From assembly GCF_907165195.1 (NCBI RefSeq), contig NZ_OU015584.1, positions 2,924,978 through 2,988,977 of the forward strand: a DNA stretch of 64,000 nucleotides, given 5' to 3'. The stretch is from Parvicella tangerina. Its GTDB lineage: Bacteria; Bacteroidota; Bacteroidia; Flavobacteriales_D; Parvicellaceae. The notes beneath the pieces were generated by a model that did no database searches, was not told the DNA's origin, and saw only the letters and a list, made by a program, of their open reading frames with translations. The translations under genes and the position numbers were made by a program. Of this stretch, positions 53,010 through 61,266 are shown in pieces (position 1 is the stretch's first letter; every line of letters begins with the position of its first letter).

Positions 53010-53460
53010 AAAACCAAGTTAATAGCGCAGTTAACGTAAGGTAAAGATAAACGGTTACGTTTATTCTTGTATAACCAAACAATTCAAAAATTCGATTCAG
53101 TTCCTGACGTGTGCCGTATTCAAAATAGTCAGTTGCCAAAATCGGTTCAAATAATCCTAAAAAAAGAGCTCCTCCCAACCAGGAAAACAAGACCAATCCG
53201 ATCAACATCATACGATTTGAACCGCCTCGTTTTTTGAGCAGATAATAGATCAATAAATATCCGCTAAAATACATGATCGACTGGAGAATAAATAACGGAA
53301 TGAGTGGCACTATAAAACCAGCGTACAAGGCTTCTCCCTTCCAGAGAACCTCACCATAGATATCCCCCAGAACTCCTTTAAGCAATTCAACATAATGCCA
53401 AAAGAAAACGATTGCCAGCAGCAAAAAAGAACTTATATATGACCACAAAAACCTTTTCAT
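52933..53460 (-). CDS. Hypothetical membrane protein
   Basis: 175 residues from the ATG that overlaps the preceding stop (TGATG). Four transmembrane helices (about 5-25, 42-68, 85-108, 132-150). No recognised family. Translationally coupled to the lipoprotein gene upstream, and its 3' end overlaps the propeller-SPOR gene, so all belong to one operon starting at the alpha/beta hydrolase. Confidence 0.65.
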   Translation of the reverse strand: MKRFLWSYISSFLLLAIVFFWHYVELLKGVLGDIYGEVLWKGEALYAGFIVPLIPLFILQSIMYFSGYLLIYYLLKKRGGSNRMMLIGLVLFSWLGGALFLGLFEPILATDYFEYGTRQELNRIFELFGYTRINVTVYLYLTLTALLTWFFVKEKANKSAVKVADHVDHGELLDH

Positions 53461-53843
53461 CAATAGTCTATTAAGAATGCTTCTTGCACAACCTCCTCCT
53501 CTGAAGGGATAAACCAAATCTCATAAAGTCTTGACTCTTCTTCTCCTGCCTCCCGATACTCTCCCAATACGACTATAAAATCTTCTTCATCCGATAGGAT
53601 TACATCTCCACAGGAATATCGACTTTCTCCCCAAAAAGTGATCCATTCTACTTCCATATCAAGTGTCTCTTCCAGCGTTTCTTTCAAAGCCAATTCGGCT
53701 TCAGCCTTCTTGGGGTACACCCAATCATAGTAGTCTTTATTTTTGATCTCTAATTTCCTAAAGAACTCGATTTCATTGAGGTTCCTCAGACAGCTGGTGA
53801 AGAACACAGCTACAACAACTGCTATCAAAAGAGGTATCCTCAT
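53460..53843 (-). CDS. Small hypothetical lipoprotein
   Basis: 127 residues with a lipoprotein signal (VVVAVFFTSCLRN, lipidated Cys18). The mature part is acidic (EEDFIVVLGEYREAGEEESR) and includes ESRYSCGDVIL. No family recognised. It starts 3 bp after the hydrolase stop and its stop overlaps the next start. Confidence 0.62.
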   Translation of the reverse strand: MRIPLLIAVVVAVFFTSCLRNLNEIEFFRKLEIKNKDYYDWVYPKKAEAELALKETLEETLDMEVEWITFWGESRYSCGDVILSDEEDFIVVLGEYREAGEEESRLYEIWFIPSEEEVVQEAFLIDY

Positions 53844-53846
53844 CTA

Positions 53847-54680
53847 TCAATTTTCTAAAAAATTCAGTGCATCCAATGCCGTTCTTTCTGGAATTTCCTC
53901 CATCGGAACGTGGCCTACGTGCTCGTAAATAATGGTAGTGCAATTTAATAAGTCTCGTTTAAACTTATCTGCGTGTTTAACACTCAGCCAATTATCATGA
54001 TCTCCCCACATGACTAAAACGGGTATGGTTAAATTAATGAGGTTGTGCGTGTTCTGCACAAAATAACTATTCGCTATTCGAACAAAAGCTTCTTTGTTAC
54101 CCTCTCGATGAAATAAATCAAAATAGCGATCCACGAGTTCATCCGTAACCTTTGTCTGATCATAAAAGACTTGCCTTACAAACCTACGCACTACCGCCTT
54201 GGGCACATAATTAAAAACATTTCTTAACACTGGCGTTTGAGCAATTACGAATGGAAGTGGATAGGTATTGTCGTTAATATAGCCTGCCGCATCGATCAAG
54301 ATCATCTTTTTCACTTTCTCTGGATATTTCAATGCAAACTCCCATGAGAGCCACCCGCCTAATGAGTTTCCTGCAATAAAGCAGGATTCCACACCAATTT
54401 TTTCGAGAAATTCATTAAGAAAATCAGCAAATAACTCAATACTGTATTTATTATCAGGTTTGGGTCCGGTTAAACCGAAGCCTGGCAAATCCATACGAAT
54501 GACCCGAAAATGCGAACTCAGCATTTCCGTCCAACCATCAAAACAGTGGAGCGATGCAAACGTTCCATGAACGAGTACCAAAGGTTCCCCCTCACCTTCA
54601 TCTCGAAAGTGAATGTTTACGCCTTGAACTTCAATAAAATCAGAATGCTTATTTGCGTATTTCTCCAGTAACTCTTCCAA
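53847..54680 (-). CDS. Alpha/beta hydrolase
   Basis: 277 residues. Classical fold: LVLVHGTFASLHCF (oxyanion region), GNSLGGWLSWEFA with the nucleophile Ser, MWGDHDNWLSV with the acid, and a catalytic His in YEHVGHVPMEE. The cap and lid resemble MhpC- or DhaA-like cytoplasmic hydrolases acting on small esters or ring-cleavage products. It leads the operon with the lipoprotein, membrane and propeller-SPOR genes, 58 bp from the TetR stop. Confidence 0.9.
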   Translation of the reverse strand: MEELLEKYANKHSDFIEVQGVNIHFRDEGEGEPLVLVHGTFASLHCFDGWTEMLSSHFRVIRMDLPGFGLTGPKPDNKYSIELFADFLNEFLEKIGVESCFIAGNSLGGWLSWEFALKYPEKVKKMILIDAAGYINDNTYPLPFVIAQTPVLRNVFNYVPKAVVRRFVRQVFYDQTKVTDELVDRYFDLFHREGNKEAFVRIANSYFVQNTHNLINLTIPVLVMWGDHDNWLSVKHADKFKRDLLNCTTIIYEHVGHVPMEEIPERTALDALNFLEN

Positions 54681-54738
54681 ACTCTACCCTTGCGACAGGC
54701 CCGAAGATATCAAAATTAAACTTTGACCGGAAAGATTG

Positions 54739-55374
54739 TTAATTATTCTGGAAGTTTGTTAAAATCGTAAGATCGCGAGTCATAAGAATACCATTGAACT
54801 TCATGTTAAAGTACTCATTGAATGCATTCTCAACCGTTATGCGATTTGAAACCAGGAAATTCGCATCCACCATCATATTGAAAAAGCGCAGATCAAAAGT
54901 GGCCATAAGATCCGTATTGAATGGACGAAAGGTTCCGTTCTGAATTCCGATATCGTAATATTTTTTCAGGTTCTCAACCGACTTTTCGTAATACATTTCA
55001 ACACTCTGCCAAGATTTAGGGTAATGATTTCTCAAATCCTGAAGGTACTCATCTGTCATTCCGTGCAGTTGAGTCGTAGCAAAGTTTACCCCTTCAAAAT
55101 AGCGAGCGACAAAATCCTTAGAATCATCAAACAACAAGTCTCTAAACTTATCCAACTCTTTCAACTTAAGCCATAGTGAATCATGCACCAGATCCTCTTT
55201 TGATTCATAGTAATTATAGATCGTAGCCTTGCTCAACCCCAAATGGTTTGCAATATCATTCATTGTAGGACCTTGAATACCGTGCTTGTAGAAAAAAGGT
55301 AGCGTATTAGCCAACCATTTTCTTTGCTTTGCATTTAATTGTTTTCTTTCCTTGATGATTGATTTACGTCCCAT
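54739..55374 (-). CDS. TetR/AcrR family transcriptional regulator
   Basis: 211 residues. The N-terminal HTH is typical: GPTMNDIANHLGLSKATIYNYY (residues 35-56, recognition helix KATIYNYYESKEDL). The C-terminal ligand-binding helices are not assigned. Upstream lies a -7 element and a long leader containing TGTTCAA (55422-55428) and TTGAACA (55462-55468) as an inverted pair. Likely targets are its own promoter and the following hydrolase operon. The palindrome at 1628 is a possible but unproven site. Confidence 0.92.
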   Translation of the reverse strand: MGRKSIIKERKQLNAKQRKWLANTLPFFYKHGIQGPTMNDIANHLGLSKATIYNYYESKEDLVHDSLWLKLKELDKFRDLLFDDSKDFVARYFEGVNFATTQLHGMTDEYLQDLRNHYPKSWQSVEMYYEKSVENLKKYYDIGIQNGTFRPFNTDLMATFDLRFFNMMVDANFLVSNRITVENAFNEYFNMKFNGILMTRDLTILTNFQNN

Positions 55375-55468
55375 AATTAATTTGTTTGTTGGTTGTTTAT
55401 ATTTTCTTTATTTTAGAGCGCTGTTCAATAAGGGTACTGAGCTAGCTAGTATTAAGTTTAGTTGAACA

Positions 55469-55476
55469 CAAAGTTA
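55469..55476 (-). promoter_or_regulatory. -7 promoter element TAACTTTG for the TetR gene
   Basis: Exact TAnnTTTG on the minus strand, with a predicted leader of about 90 nt to the ATG at 55374 that contains half of an inverted pair. Confidence 0.45.
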
Positions 55477-55496
55477 ATTTTTTTGACCAGTCTATA

Positions 55497-56087
55497 ATGA
55501 GAAAAATAGTTAAAATTACCGCAATAATCTTAGGTATTATTGGATTCCATTCAGTTCAAGCCCAAACAATAACAGCCAAAAACACAGTCTATGCGGAGTT
55601 ATTGGGGAAAGGATTTTACTACTCGATTAATTACGAGCGAAATATCTACGAGTTAAATGAAAAAATAAGTTTTCAGGGAAGCATTGGCTTGTGCCTTGTT
55701 TCTGGTCAATATACCGATCGATACAAAGAATTGATTGACGGCATGTCAATGGACTTTACCCTTCCACTCGAATTAAACGTTAGATACAGCATGGGGAACC
55801 ATAACATTGTGGCTGGCTATGGAACCACTTATTGGCGATATTACCTTCCAGACATTGAGATTAACAGCAGTAATATTGATCAACAGCCTGTTGATCCTAC
55901 CATGAAAAAAGTAAAAGAGTGGTTTGCACATGCCGTAGTTGAGTATCGTTGGCAAAAACCAGAAGGTGGTCTGATGGCTAAAGCTGGGTGGAGTCCGCTG
56001 TTTTTTGCTAAGATGGAAAACTTTAGATATCAGAAAAAGGTGAATTTTGCTAACTCTTTCAATATTGGAGTAGGTTATAGTTTTTAA
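55497..56087 (+). CDS. Outer-membrane-barrel-like hypothetical protein
   Basis: 196 residues with a signal peptide (GIIGFHSVQAQ). The mature part has eight or so amphipathic strands (VYAELLGKGFYYSINYER, LNVRYSMGNHNIVAGYG, AKAGWSPLFF) and ends in FNIGVGYSF, a terminal aromatic signature of outer membrane barrels. Function unknown. It is divergent from the TetR regulator and 10 bp before the next lipoprotein, so the two form an operon that TetR may control. Confidence 0.75.
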   Translation: MRKIVKITAIILGIIGFHSVQAQTITAKNTVYAELLGKGFYYSINYERNIYELNEKISFQGSIGLCLVSGQYTDRYKELIDGMSMDFTLPLELNVRYSMGNHNIVAGYGTTYWRYYLPDIEINSSNIDQQPVDPTMKKVKEWFAHAVVEYRWQKPEGGLMAKAGWSPLFFAKMENFRYQKKVNFANSFNIGVGYSF

Positions 56088-56097
56088 TATTAGATAA

Positions 56098-56655
56098 ATG
56101 AAAATGCTAAAGAATAGTGTGTGGATATTGGCAGTCGGAATGGTTGCTTTATCTTCTTGTAAGAAAGAAGAACCAGAAATGAGAGATGAAAAGATTGGAG
56201 GTTGCACAGACGAAAACTCTCCTTTATATAATGGTTCTGCAGATTTTGACGATCAAAGTTGTGTTTATGCTTATGTAAACGCTTATGAAATCACCTATCA
56301 TCCGCAGAAAGATGAAAGTGGTGATGACTGGGATTTATTGGTGAATACGGATGCTGATATTTATCTCAAAATTAAACCAGAAGGAGCTTCAGATTGGATG
56401 TTTGAAAGTGCTGTAGTGGATAATCAAGCCCATGACGAACCGGTAAGTTGGACAGCTCCAGAGAATATTAAATTATTGAATCAGGATTATGTTTGGGAGG
56501 TTTATGATAGTGACGGAACAAGTGCTGACGATTTTGTAGCAAGTGGAACTTTTAACCCCATTGAGTTGGCGAGTAATGGTACGATTACCACTACTGGCAC
56601 AAATTCTTCTGGAAACGAGACGCAACTCGTATTGACGTACGAATTGGACGAATAG
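56098..56655 (+). CDS. Hypothetical lipoprotein
   Basis: 185 residues with a lipoprotein signal (GMVALSSCKKEEP, lipidated Cys20). GGCTDENSPLYNGSADFDDQSCVYAY near residue 40 is a short Cys-containing motif seen at the start of Bacteroidota surface lipoproteins; an acidic beta-sandwich-like region follows. No enzyme motif. Co-transcribed with the barrel-like gene and followed by a strong terminator. Confidence 0.7.
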   Translation: MKMLKNSVWILAVGMVALSSCKKEEPEMRDEKIGGCTDENSPLYNGSADFDDQSCVYAYVNAYEITYHPQKDESGDDWDLLVNTDADIYLKIKPEGASDWMFESAVVDNQAHDEPVSWTAPENIKLLNQDYVWEVYDSDGTSADDFVASGTFNPIELASNGTITTTGTNSSGNETQLVLTYELDE

Positions 56656-56675
56656 AATAAAATGGATTAACTTTG

Positions 56676-56708
56676 AAAGACTTCCGTTCATTTCGGAGGT
56701 CTTTTTTT
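56676..56708 (+). terminator. Terminator after the lipoprotein gene
   Basis: An 11-bp stem AAAGACTTCCG/CGGAGGTCTTT (one G-U pair), a 7-nt loop and a long T tract, ending just before the aldehyde dehydrogenase start. Confidence 0.85.
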
Positions 56709-56712
56709 TGTA

Positions 56713-58122
56713 ATGACAACAATGAATCCATACCAAGATCTCTACCATAAGCAAAAAACACATTTTGCAACTGCGGTAAAGCACGCTACCCTTTGGGAGC
56801 GTAAGCAAAAGTTAAAAGCGCTCAAAAAGTGGATCAAGGAGCATGATGAAATGATCATCTCGGCACTTCAGAAGGATTTTAAGAAAACGCGAGAAGAAGT
56901 CATGATCTCTGAGATCAAGCCTGTTATTGGAGAGATCCGAGACGCCATTCACAACATTCGATACTGGGCAAGAGATGAGTATAAAAAGACGCCACTTGCT
57001 CTGTTAGGAACAAAGGCTAAAGTGATCAAAGAACCGAAAGGTGTAGCCTTGATCATTGCTCCATGGAACTTCCCTTTCAATTTAGCTATCGGACCGTTAG
57101 TATCTGCAATTGCGGCTGGCTGCTGTGCGGTAGTAAAACCCTCTGAACATACTCCACATGCTGAAAAGGTGATTCAGCAACTGATCAACGATGTTTTTGA
57201 CGAAAAAGAAATTGCTTGTGTAACAGGAGGAGTACCTGAGACTACCAATTTACTCGAGCTGAATTGGGATCACATCTTCTTTACAGGAAGTCCCATGGTA
57301 GGTTCAATCGTGATGAAAGCTGCATCGAAGCACCTCACTTCTGTTACGCTAGAGTTGGGAGGCTTAAATCCAGTAGTGATTGATGAGCGAGCTAACCTTA
57401 AAGATGCTGCCAGAAAATTAATGTGGGGTAAGTATTTGAATTGTGGCCAGTCATGTGTTTCGATCAATTATGTTCTTGTTCATCAATCGATCAAAGAGAA
57501 ATTTAATACTGAACTCGTCAAGGCATACGAAAAGCGATTTGGAACTGAGGCGAGTTCTAAAAATGATTTTGCTCGAATCGTCAACACCAATCATTTTGAG
57601 CGTGTAAAAAATCTTGTTGACTCCTCTGTGGAAGAAGGAGCTAAGGTAATCAAAGGTGGAACCTTCGATGAAAGTGACAATTATATTGCTCCTACCATTA
57701 TCGATGGAATTAACGAAGACTCAGCAATATTCAAGGAAGAAATATTTGGACCTATCCTCCCGTTAATGACTTACAACACGATTGACGAAGCGATCAAGAT
57801 CATTAACAAGAATGAAAAACCACTGGCGCTGTACGTGTTTACCCGATCGAATAAGTTTGCGAAGAACATCATCAACCACACTTCTGCTGGCACAACCGTA
57901 ATCAATGATACCACTTTACAATTTGTTCATCCGAACCTACCTTTTGGTGGAGTGAATCACAGTGGGATTGGTAAAGCACATGGAGAATATGGTTACAAAG
58001 AATTCACCAATGAAAGAGCCTTGTTAAAACAACGTAGAGGATTAACCTCTGCCATGTTGATCTACCCACCTTTTAATGGATTTAAAAGGTTCGTTGTAAA
58101 GGTGGTAACTTGGTGGTTGTAA
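56713..58122 (+). CDS. Aldehyde dehydrogenase
   Basis: 469 residues. The family core is complete: IIAPWNFPFNLAIGP (NAD binding Asn), FFTGSPMVGSIV, LELGGLNPVV with the general base Glu near residue 215, CGQSCVSINY with the catalytic Cys, and EEIFGPILPL. The short N-terminus and long C-terminal tail ending in hydrophobic residues (GFKRFVVKVVTWWL) resemble class 3 membrane-associated ALDHs that oxidise fatty aldehydes. It starts 4 bp after the preceding terminator's T tract, so its promoter may lie within that region. The next small gene follows by 3 bp. Confidence 0.93.
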   Translation: MTTMNPYQDLYHKQKTHFATAVKHATLWERKQKLKALKKWIKEHDEMIISALQKDFKKTREEVMISEIKPVIGEIRDAIHNIRYWARDEYKKTPLALLGTKAKVIKEPKGVALIIAPWNFPFNLAIGPLVSAIAAGCCAVVKPSEHTPHAEKVIQQLINDVFDEKEIACVTGGVPETTNLLELNWDHIFFTGSPMVGSIVMKAASKHLTSVTLELGGLNPVVIDERANLKDAARKLMWGKYLNCGQSCVSINYVLVHQSIKEKFNTELVKAYEKRFGTEASSKNDFARIVNTNHFERVKNLVDSSVEEGAKVIKGGTFDESDNYIAPTIIDGINEDSAIFKEEIFGPILPLMTYNTIDEAIKIINKNEKPLALYVFTRSNKFAKNIINHTSAGTTVINDTTLQFVHPNLPFGGVNHSGIGKAHGEYGYKEFTNERALLKQRRGLTSAMLIYPPFNGFKRFVVKVVTWWL

Positions 58123-58125
58123 TAT

Positions 58126-58446
58126 ATGCCAGAATTAACCAAAAGGGATCATATAATAGCTTTAATAACATTCTTCATCCTTTGGATCATACATTTATTC
58201 TGGGTGAAGGTTTTTACAACTAGTTCTGAAAGTGAGGTTACAGTTGGAGCCTATAAAGCGATTACTTTTATTTACACCATTGTTTCGAACGCAATTGTCT
58301 TAATATTTTCATTCCTAGTTTCTTACCTCGTTAAGTCTAGCATTGGATACATAGCAATCATAATCCTTTTAACTACATTTTTAGAACTTATAATAACTAG
58401 CTTACTTGAAGATCAAATCAGAGGTTTTCTAATTGAGTACTTTTAA
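58126..58446 (+). CDS. Small membrane protein
   Basis: 106 residues with three transmembrane helices (about 8-25, 45-70, 75-95). No family recognised. It follows the aldehyde dehydrogenase by 3 bp in the same direction and overlaps truB, which is convergent, by 29 bp. Supported mainly by position and hydrophobic character. Confidence 0.55.
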   Translation: MPELTKRDHIIALITFFILWIIHLFWVKVFTTSSESEVTVGAYKAITFIYTIVSNAIVLIFSFLVSYLVKSSIGYIAIIILLTTFLELIITSLLEDQIRGFLIEYF

Positions 58447-59134
58447 TAATCTTCACCCACTCCTCTACCGATTTTGCATCTTTAATATTGAAATCACCAC
58501 TTTGCGTTCTTCTCAATTCGATCAAATGTCCGCCTGAATTTAATGCTTTACCAATATCATTTGCCAAAGAACGAATATAGGTTCCTTTGCTACAATTCAC
58601 TTCAAAGTGTAGCTCATCTCCATTTTTGAAGTCCAACTCAAGCTCATGGATACAAATTTGAGCCACCCTCATCTTCACTTCTTTTCCCTCACGAGCATAC
58701 TCATAGGCTCGCTTACCATCGATCTGTTTGGCACTAAAAACTGGTGGTACCTGTTCCTGCTCACCTAAAAACTGTTTTCTCACCTCCTCTACTCTTCCTG
58801 GGGTGATATGATCTACTGGGTAGGTCTTGTCAATTTCGGTTTCTAAGTCAAAAGAAGGTGTTGTCGCCCCAAGTTTAATAATACCAGTATAGACTTTAGC
58901 ATCTTGAACAAAGCCATTGATCGACTTGGTCATTTTTCCTGTGCAAATCACCAGTAATCCAGTTGCAAGCGGGTCCAAAGTACCTGCATGGCCTACTTTA
59001 AAACGTTTCTTTTTATATAGCTTCTTGAGCGGATAACGTAATTTATTGACCACTTGAAAAGAGGTCCAGTTAAGCGGTTTGTCCACCAACAATACTTCTC
59101 CCGCAGCGAAATCATATTTCTTTGGGGAAATCAA
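58418..59134 (-). CDS. truB: tRNA pseudouridine-55 synthase TruB
   Basis: 238 residues. Motif I VDKPLNWTSFQVVN; motif II with catalytic Asp54 in GHAGTLDPLATGLL; and KGTYIRSLANDIG for tRNA binding. The C-terminal PUA domain is absent, so the protein is shorter than E. coli TruB, as usual in Bacteroidota. It isomerises U55 in the T loop of tRNAs. It is the last gene of the conserved order ftsX-DUF3098-uppP-truB and starts 2 bp after uppP. Confidence 0.96.
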   Translation of the reverse strand: MISPKKYDFAAGEVLLVDKPLNWTSFQVVNKLRYPLKKLYKKKRFKVGHAGTLDPLATGLLVICTGKMTKSINGFVQDAKVYTGIIKLGATTPSFDLETEIDKTYPVDHITPGRVEEVRKQFLGEQEQVPPVFSAKQIDGKRAYEYAREGKEVKMRVAQICIHELELDFKNGDELHFEVNCSKGTYIRSLANDIGKALNSGGHLIELRRTQSGDFNIKDAKSVEEWVKIIKSTQLENL

Positions 59135-59136
59135 GC

Positions 59137-59934
59137 TTAGGCAACGAATTTATAGACGATAGCTATTAAACCAACAATGAAACAGTAGTAAGCGAAATAA
59201 CTCAATTTACTGTTCTTTACTAACTTGATCATCCAAGTGCATGCGAGAAGTCCAGTAACAAAGGCTGCAATAAAGCCCACACTAAGTGCAAGGACGTTTA
59301 ATCCTTCTGTTGTCAATTCATCACTTACCAAGTCCTTCGCTATCTTACCAAAGATAAGAGGTACGACCATTAAAAAAGAAAATCGAGCAGCACGTTCTCT
59401 GTCGATTCCCAAAAGGACCGAGGTAGATATCGTAGCACCTGATCTTGAAATCCCTGGAAGAATTGCGATAGCCTGTGACACTCCGATAACTATGGCGGCT
59501 AGAAAACTCACATTCTTTTCTGTCTTTTTTGCTTTATCCGCAAAGATCAGCAACACTCCGGTTACGATCAACATGAATCCTACGAGCAAGATTCTTCCGT
59601 CAAAAAATGTTTCGATCAAGTCATCCCAGAGCACACCAACCAAAGCGGCAGGAATCATAGACAAAATGATCTTGACCGAAAAATCAAACTCCTCATTTCT
59701 TTTAAACTTGAATAGCCCCTGAATAATTTCTATGACATCCATCCTAAAAATGACAACGGTACTCAATGCTGTGGCAAAATGCAAAACAACGGTCATCATC
59801 ATGCTTTCCTCAGCAGAAAGGTTGTTTCCTAAGATTGCTTTTCCAATTTCTAAATGTCCACTACTACTAACCGGCAAGAATTCGGTCAACCCCTGAATGA
59901 TTCCAAGGATAATGGATTTAATGATTTCTTCCAA
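59137..59934 (-). CDS. uppP: Undecaprenyl-diphosphatase UppP (BacA)
   Basis: 265 residues, eight transmembrane helices. Active-site motifs: GLTEFLPVSSSGHLEI at residues 15-30 and PGISRSGATIS near 160, plus the QAIAIL segment before it. The enzyme dephosphorylates undecaprenyl diphosphate to recycle the lipid carrier for peptidoglycan and glycan assembly, which fits its placement in an envelope operon with ftsX. Confidence 0.97.
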   Translation of the reverse strand: MEEIIKSIILGIIQGLTEFLPVSSSGHLEIGKAILGNNLSAEESMMMTVVLHFATALSTVVIFRMDVIEIIQGLFKFKRNEEFDFSVKIILSMIPAALVGVLWDDLIETFFDGRILLVGFMLIVTGVLLIFADKAKKTEKNVSFLAAIVIGVSQAIAILPGISRSGATISTSVLLGIDRERAARFSFLMVVPLIFGKIAKDLVSDELTTEGLNVLALSVGFIAAFVTGLLACTWMIKLVKNSKLSYFAYYCFIVGLIAIVYKFVA

Positions 59935-59943
59935 TGTACTAGA

Positions 59944-60285
59944 TTAATCGATAACGTCTTCGTTAAATGGCTTATCATCTTCCTTCACCTCTTTCTTCTT
60001 AGCTCTTTCGCTAAGCTTTTCGGCTACCTCAGGATCTACCTTAACGATCTCTTCTTGTGGCTTTTTAAGAATTCCCCAGACAACAATACCGTATCCTAAA
60101 ATTACCATAAACGGTGCCAAGGTGATTCTTCTAAATGAGAATAGTTCTTCTTTATCAAAGACCATAGGATCATCAGAACCTCCTCCTGCCATTAAGACAA
60201 ATCCAATTAACACTACGACTACTCCAGCAATAATGTAATAATAGTTCTTTTTGGGCAGGGCTAATCCTAATTCTTCTTTGCTCAT
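59944..60285 (-). CDS. DUF3098 domain protein
   Basis: 113 residues with two transmembrane helices (about 15-33 and 55-72) and a Lys/Glu-rich tail. The LPKKNYYYIIAGVVVVLIGF segment and FDKEELFSFRRITLAPFMVILGY are the DUF3098 signatures. Function unknown, but the family is nearly always between ftsX and uppP in Bacteroidota, as here. A role in cell envelope or division is inferred from that linkage. Confidence 0.9.
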   Translation of the reverse strand: MSKEELGLALPKKNYYYIIAGVVVVLIGFVLMAGGGSDDPMVFDKEELFSFRRITLAPFMVILGYGIVVWGILKKPQEEIVKVDPEVAEKLSERAKKKEVKEDDKPFNEDVID

Positions 60286-60295
60286 AACGTGCTGA

Positions 60296-61198
60296 TTAAT
60301 AAAGTTTATCAGTTTTGACCCAAATATACTTATTCAGGGCGAAGTAGGTAGCAAAGAAACTTATAAAAATTCCTAAAACGACCATTCCGGCAAAGATGAG
60401 TCCGTATAGTGTGATATTTTCTTTAAACACCTCAGGGTCATTAACGAGGTTCACGACCCAAGAAGAAAGCATTCCTGTTTTCAGTAAAATATATCCAAAC
60501 CCCAGGATTAATAGAATGGCTAACATTCCAGCAACTAGGCCTTGCCCAAGCGCATTTATCAAAAATGGTCGCCTTATAAAGCTAGATTTTGCGCCCACAA
60601 GTTGCATTGTTCGAATGGTAAAACGTTTAGAAAAAACGGCCAATCGAATCGTAAAAAAGATGAGCGACACTGAGATGAACAGTAGGATTCCTGCAATAAT
60701 ATAGAGTGGGGTTTTAAGGTCAAGAAAAGTACTTGACACTTCCATAAACTGCTTTTCGTTATAATACACAGATTCAATCAGCACTTCATTTCCTTTAAGC
60801 ACCTTTTGTTTGAATTTCTTGACACTATCCAGGTTAATATATGCCATTTCAAACTTCACATTGATACTTGCTGAAAGTGGGTTTGACCCATCAAGAATAT
60901 CAAACGATTCTTCCCCCAAATCATGCATTAACAATGCCTTAGCAGAATCTGGCGACACGTACTTTGCCATGGCAACGCCTGGTTCGCTCAGTAGTTCTTT
61001 TTCCATTTTAAGAACATCTACTTCGCGAGCAATATCTCTAAAGTAGATATCTGCGGAAACATCTTTCTTTGCTTCCCGCTCAAAACTGTTCCACCAGACA
61101 CCAAAAAATGCTAGTAGTCCTAATAAAAACAAAAGCAAAGACATTCCCAACACGGTAGAAATGACAGTTCCTCTAAATCTATTGTTTCTCTTTGCCAC
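60296..61198 (-). CDS. ftsX: Cell division protein FtsX
   Basis: 300 residues: a cytoplasmic N-terminus, a first transmembrane helix (about 15-35), a periplasmic domain (40-165) and three C-terminal helices with the FtsX permease core (LAVFSKRFTIRTMQLVGAKSSFIRRPF at the cytoplasmic loop). With the ATPase FtsE (not in the window) it regulates septal peptidoglycan hydrolases. It starts with GTG. A TATCTTCG element (minus strand 61206-61213) is a possible promoter. Confidence 0.93.
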   Translation of the reverse strand: MAKRNNRFRGTVISTVLGMSLLLFLLGLLAFFGVWWNSFEREAKKDVSADIYFRDIAREVDVLKMEKELLSEPGVAMAKYVSPDSAKALLMHDLGEESFDILDGSNPLSASINVKFEMAYINLDSVKKFKQKVLKGNEVLIESVYYNEKQFMEVSSTFLDLKTPLYIIAGILLFISVSLIFFTIRLAVFSKRFTIRTMQLVGAKSSFIRRPFLINALGQGLVAGMLAILLILGFGYILLKTGMLSSWVVNLVNDPEVFKENITLYGLIFAGMVVLGIFISFFATYFALNKYIWVKTDKLY

Positions 61199-61266
61199 AT
61201 TACGAAGATAAGTTAAGCAAAAAGTGTCTTGAAATATACTTTTCGAATTATGTTAACGGCTCATCG

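Noticed and set aside
55773-56207. Minus-strand open frame across the barrel and lipoprotein genes
   Set aside because: Spans two well-supported plus-strand genes with clear signal peptides; hydrophobic shadow translation.
59225-59722. 166-codon open frame antisense to uppP
   Set aside because: Mirror frame of a strongly conserved membrane protein; low-complexity Thr/Ser-rich translation typical of shadow frames.
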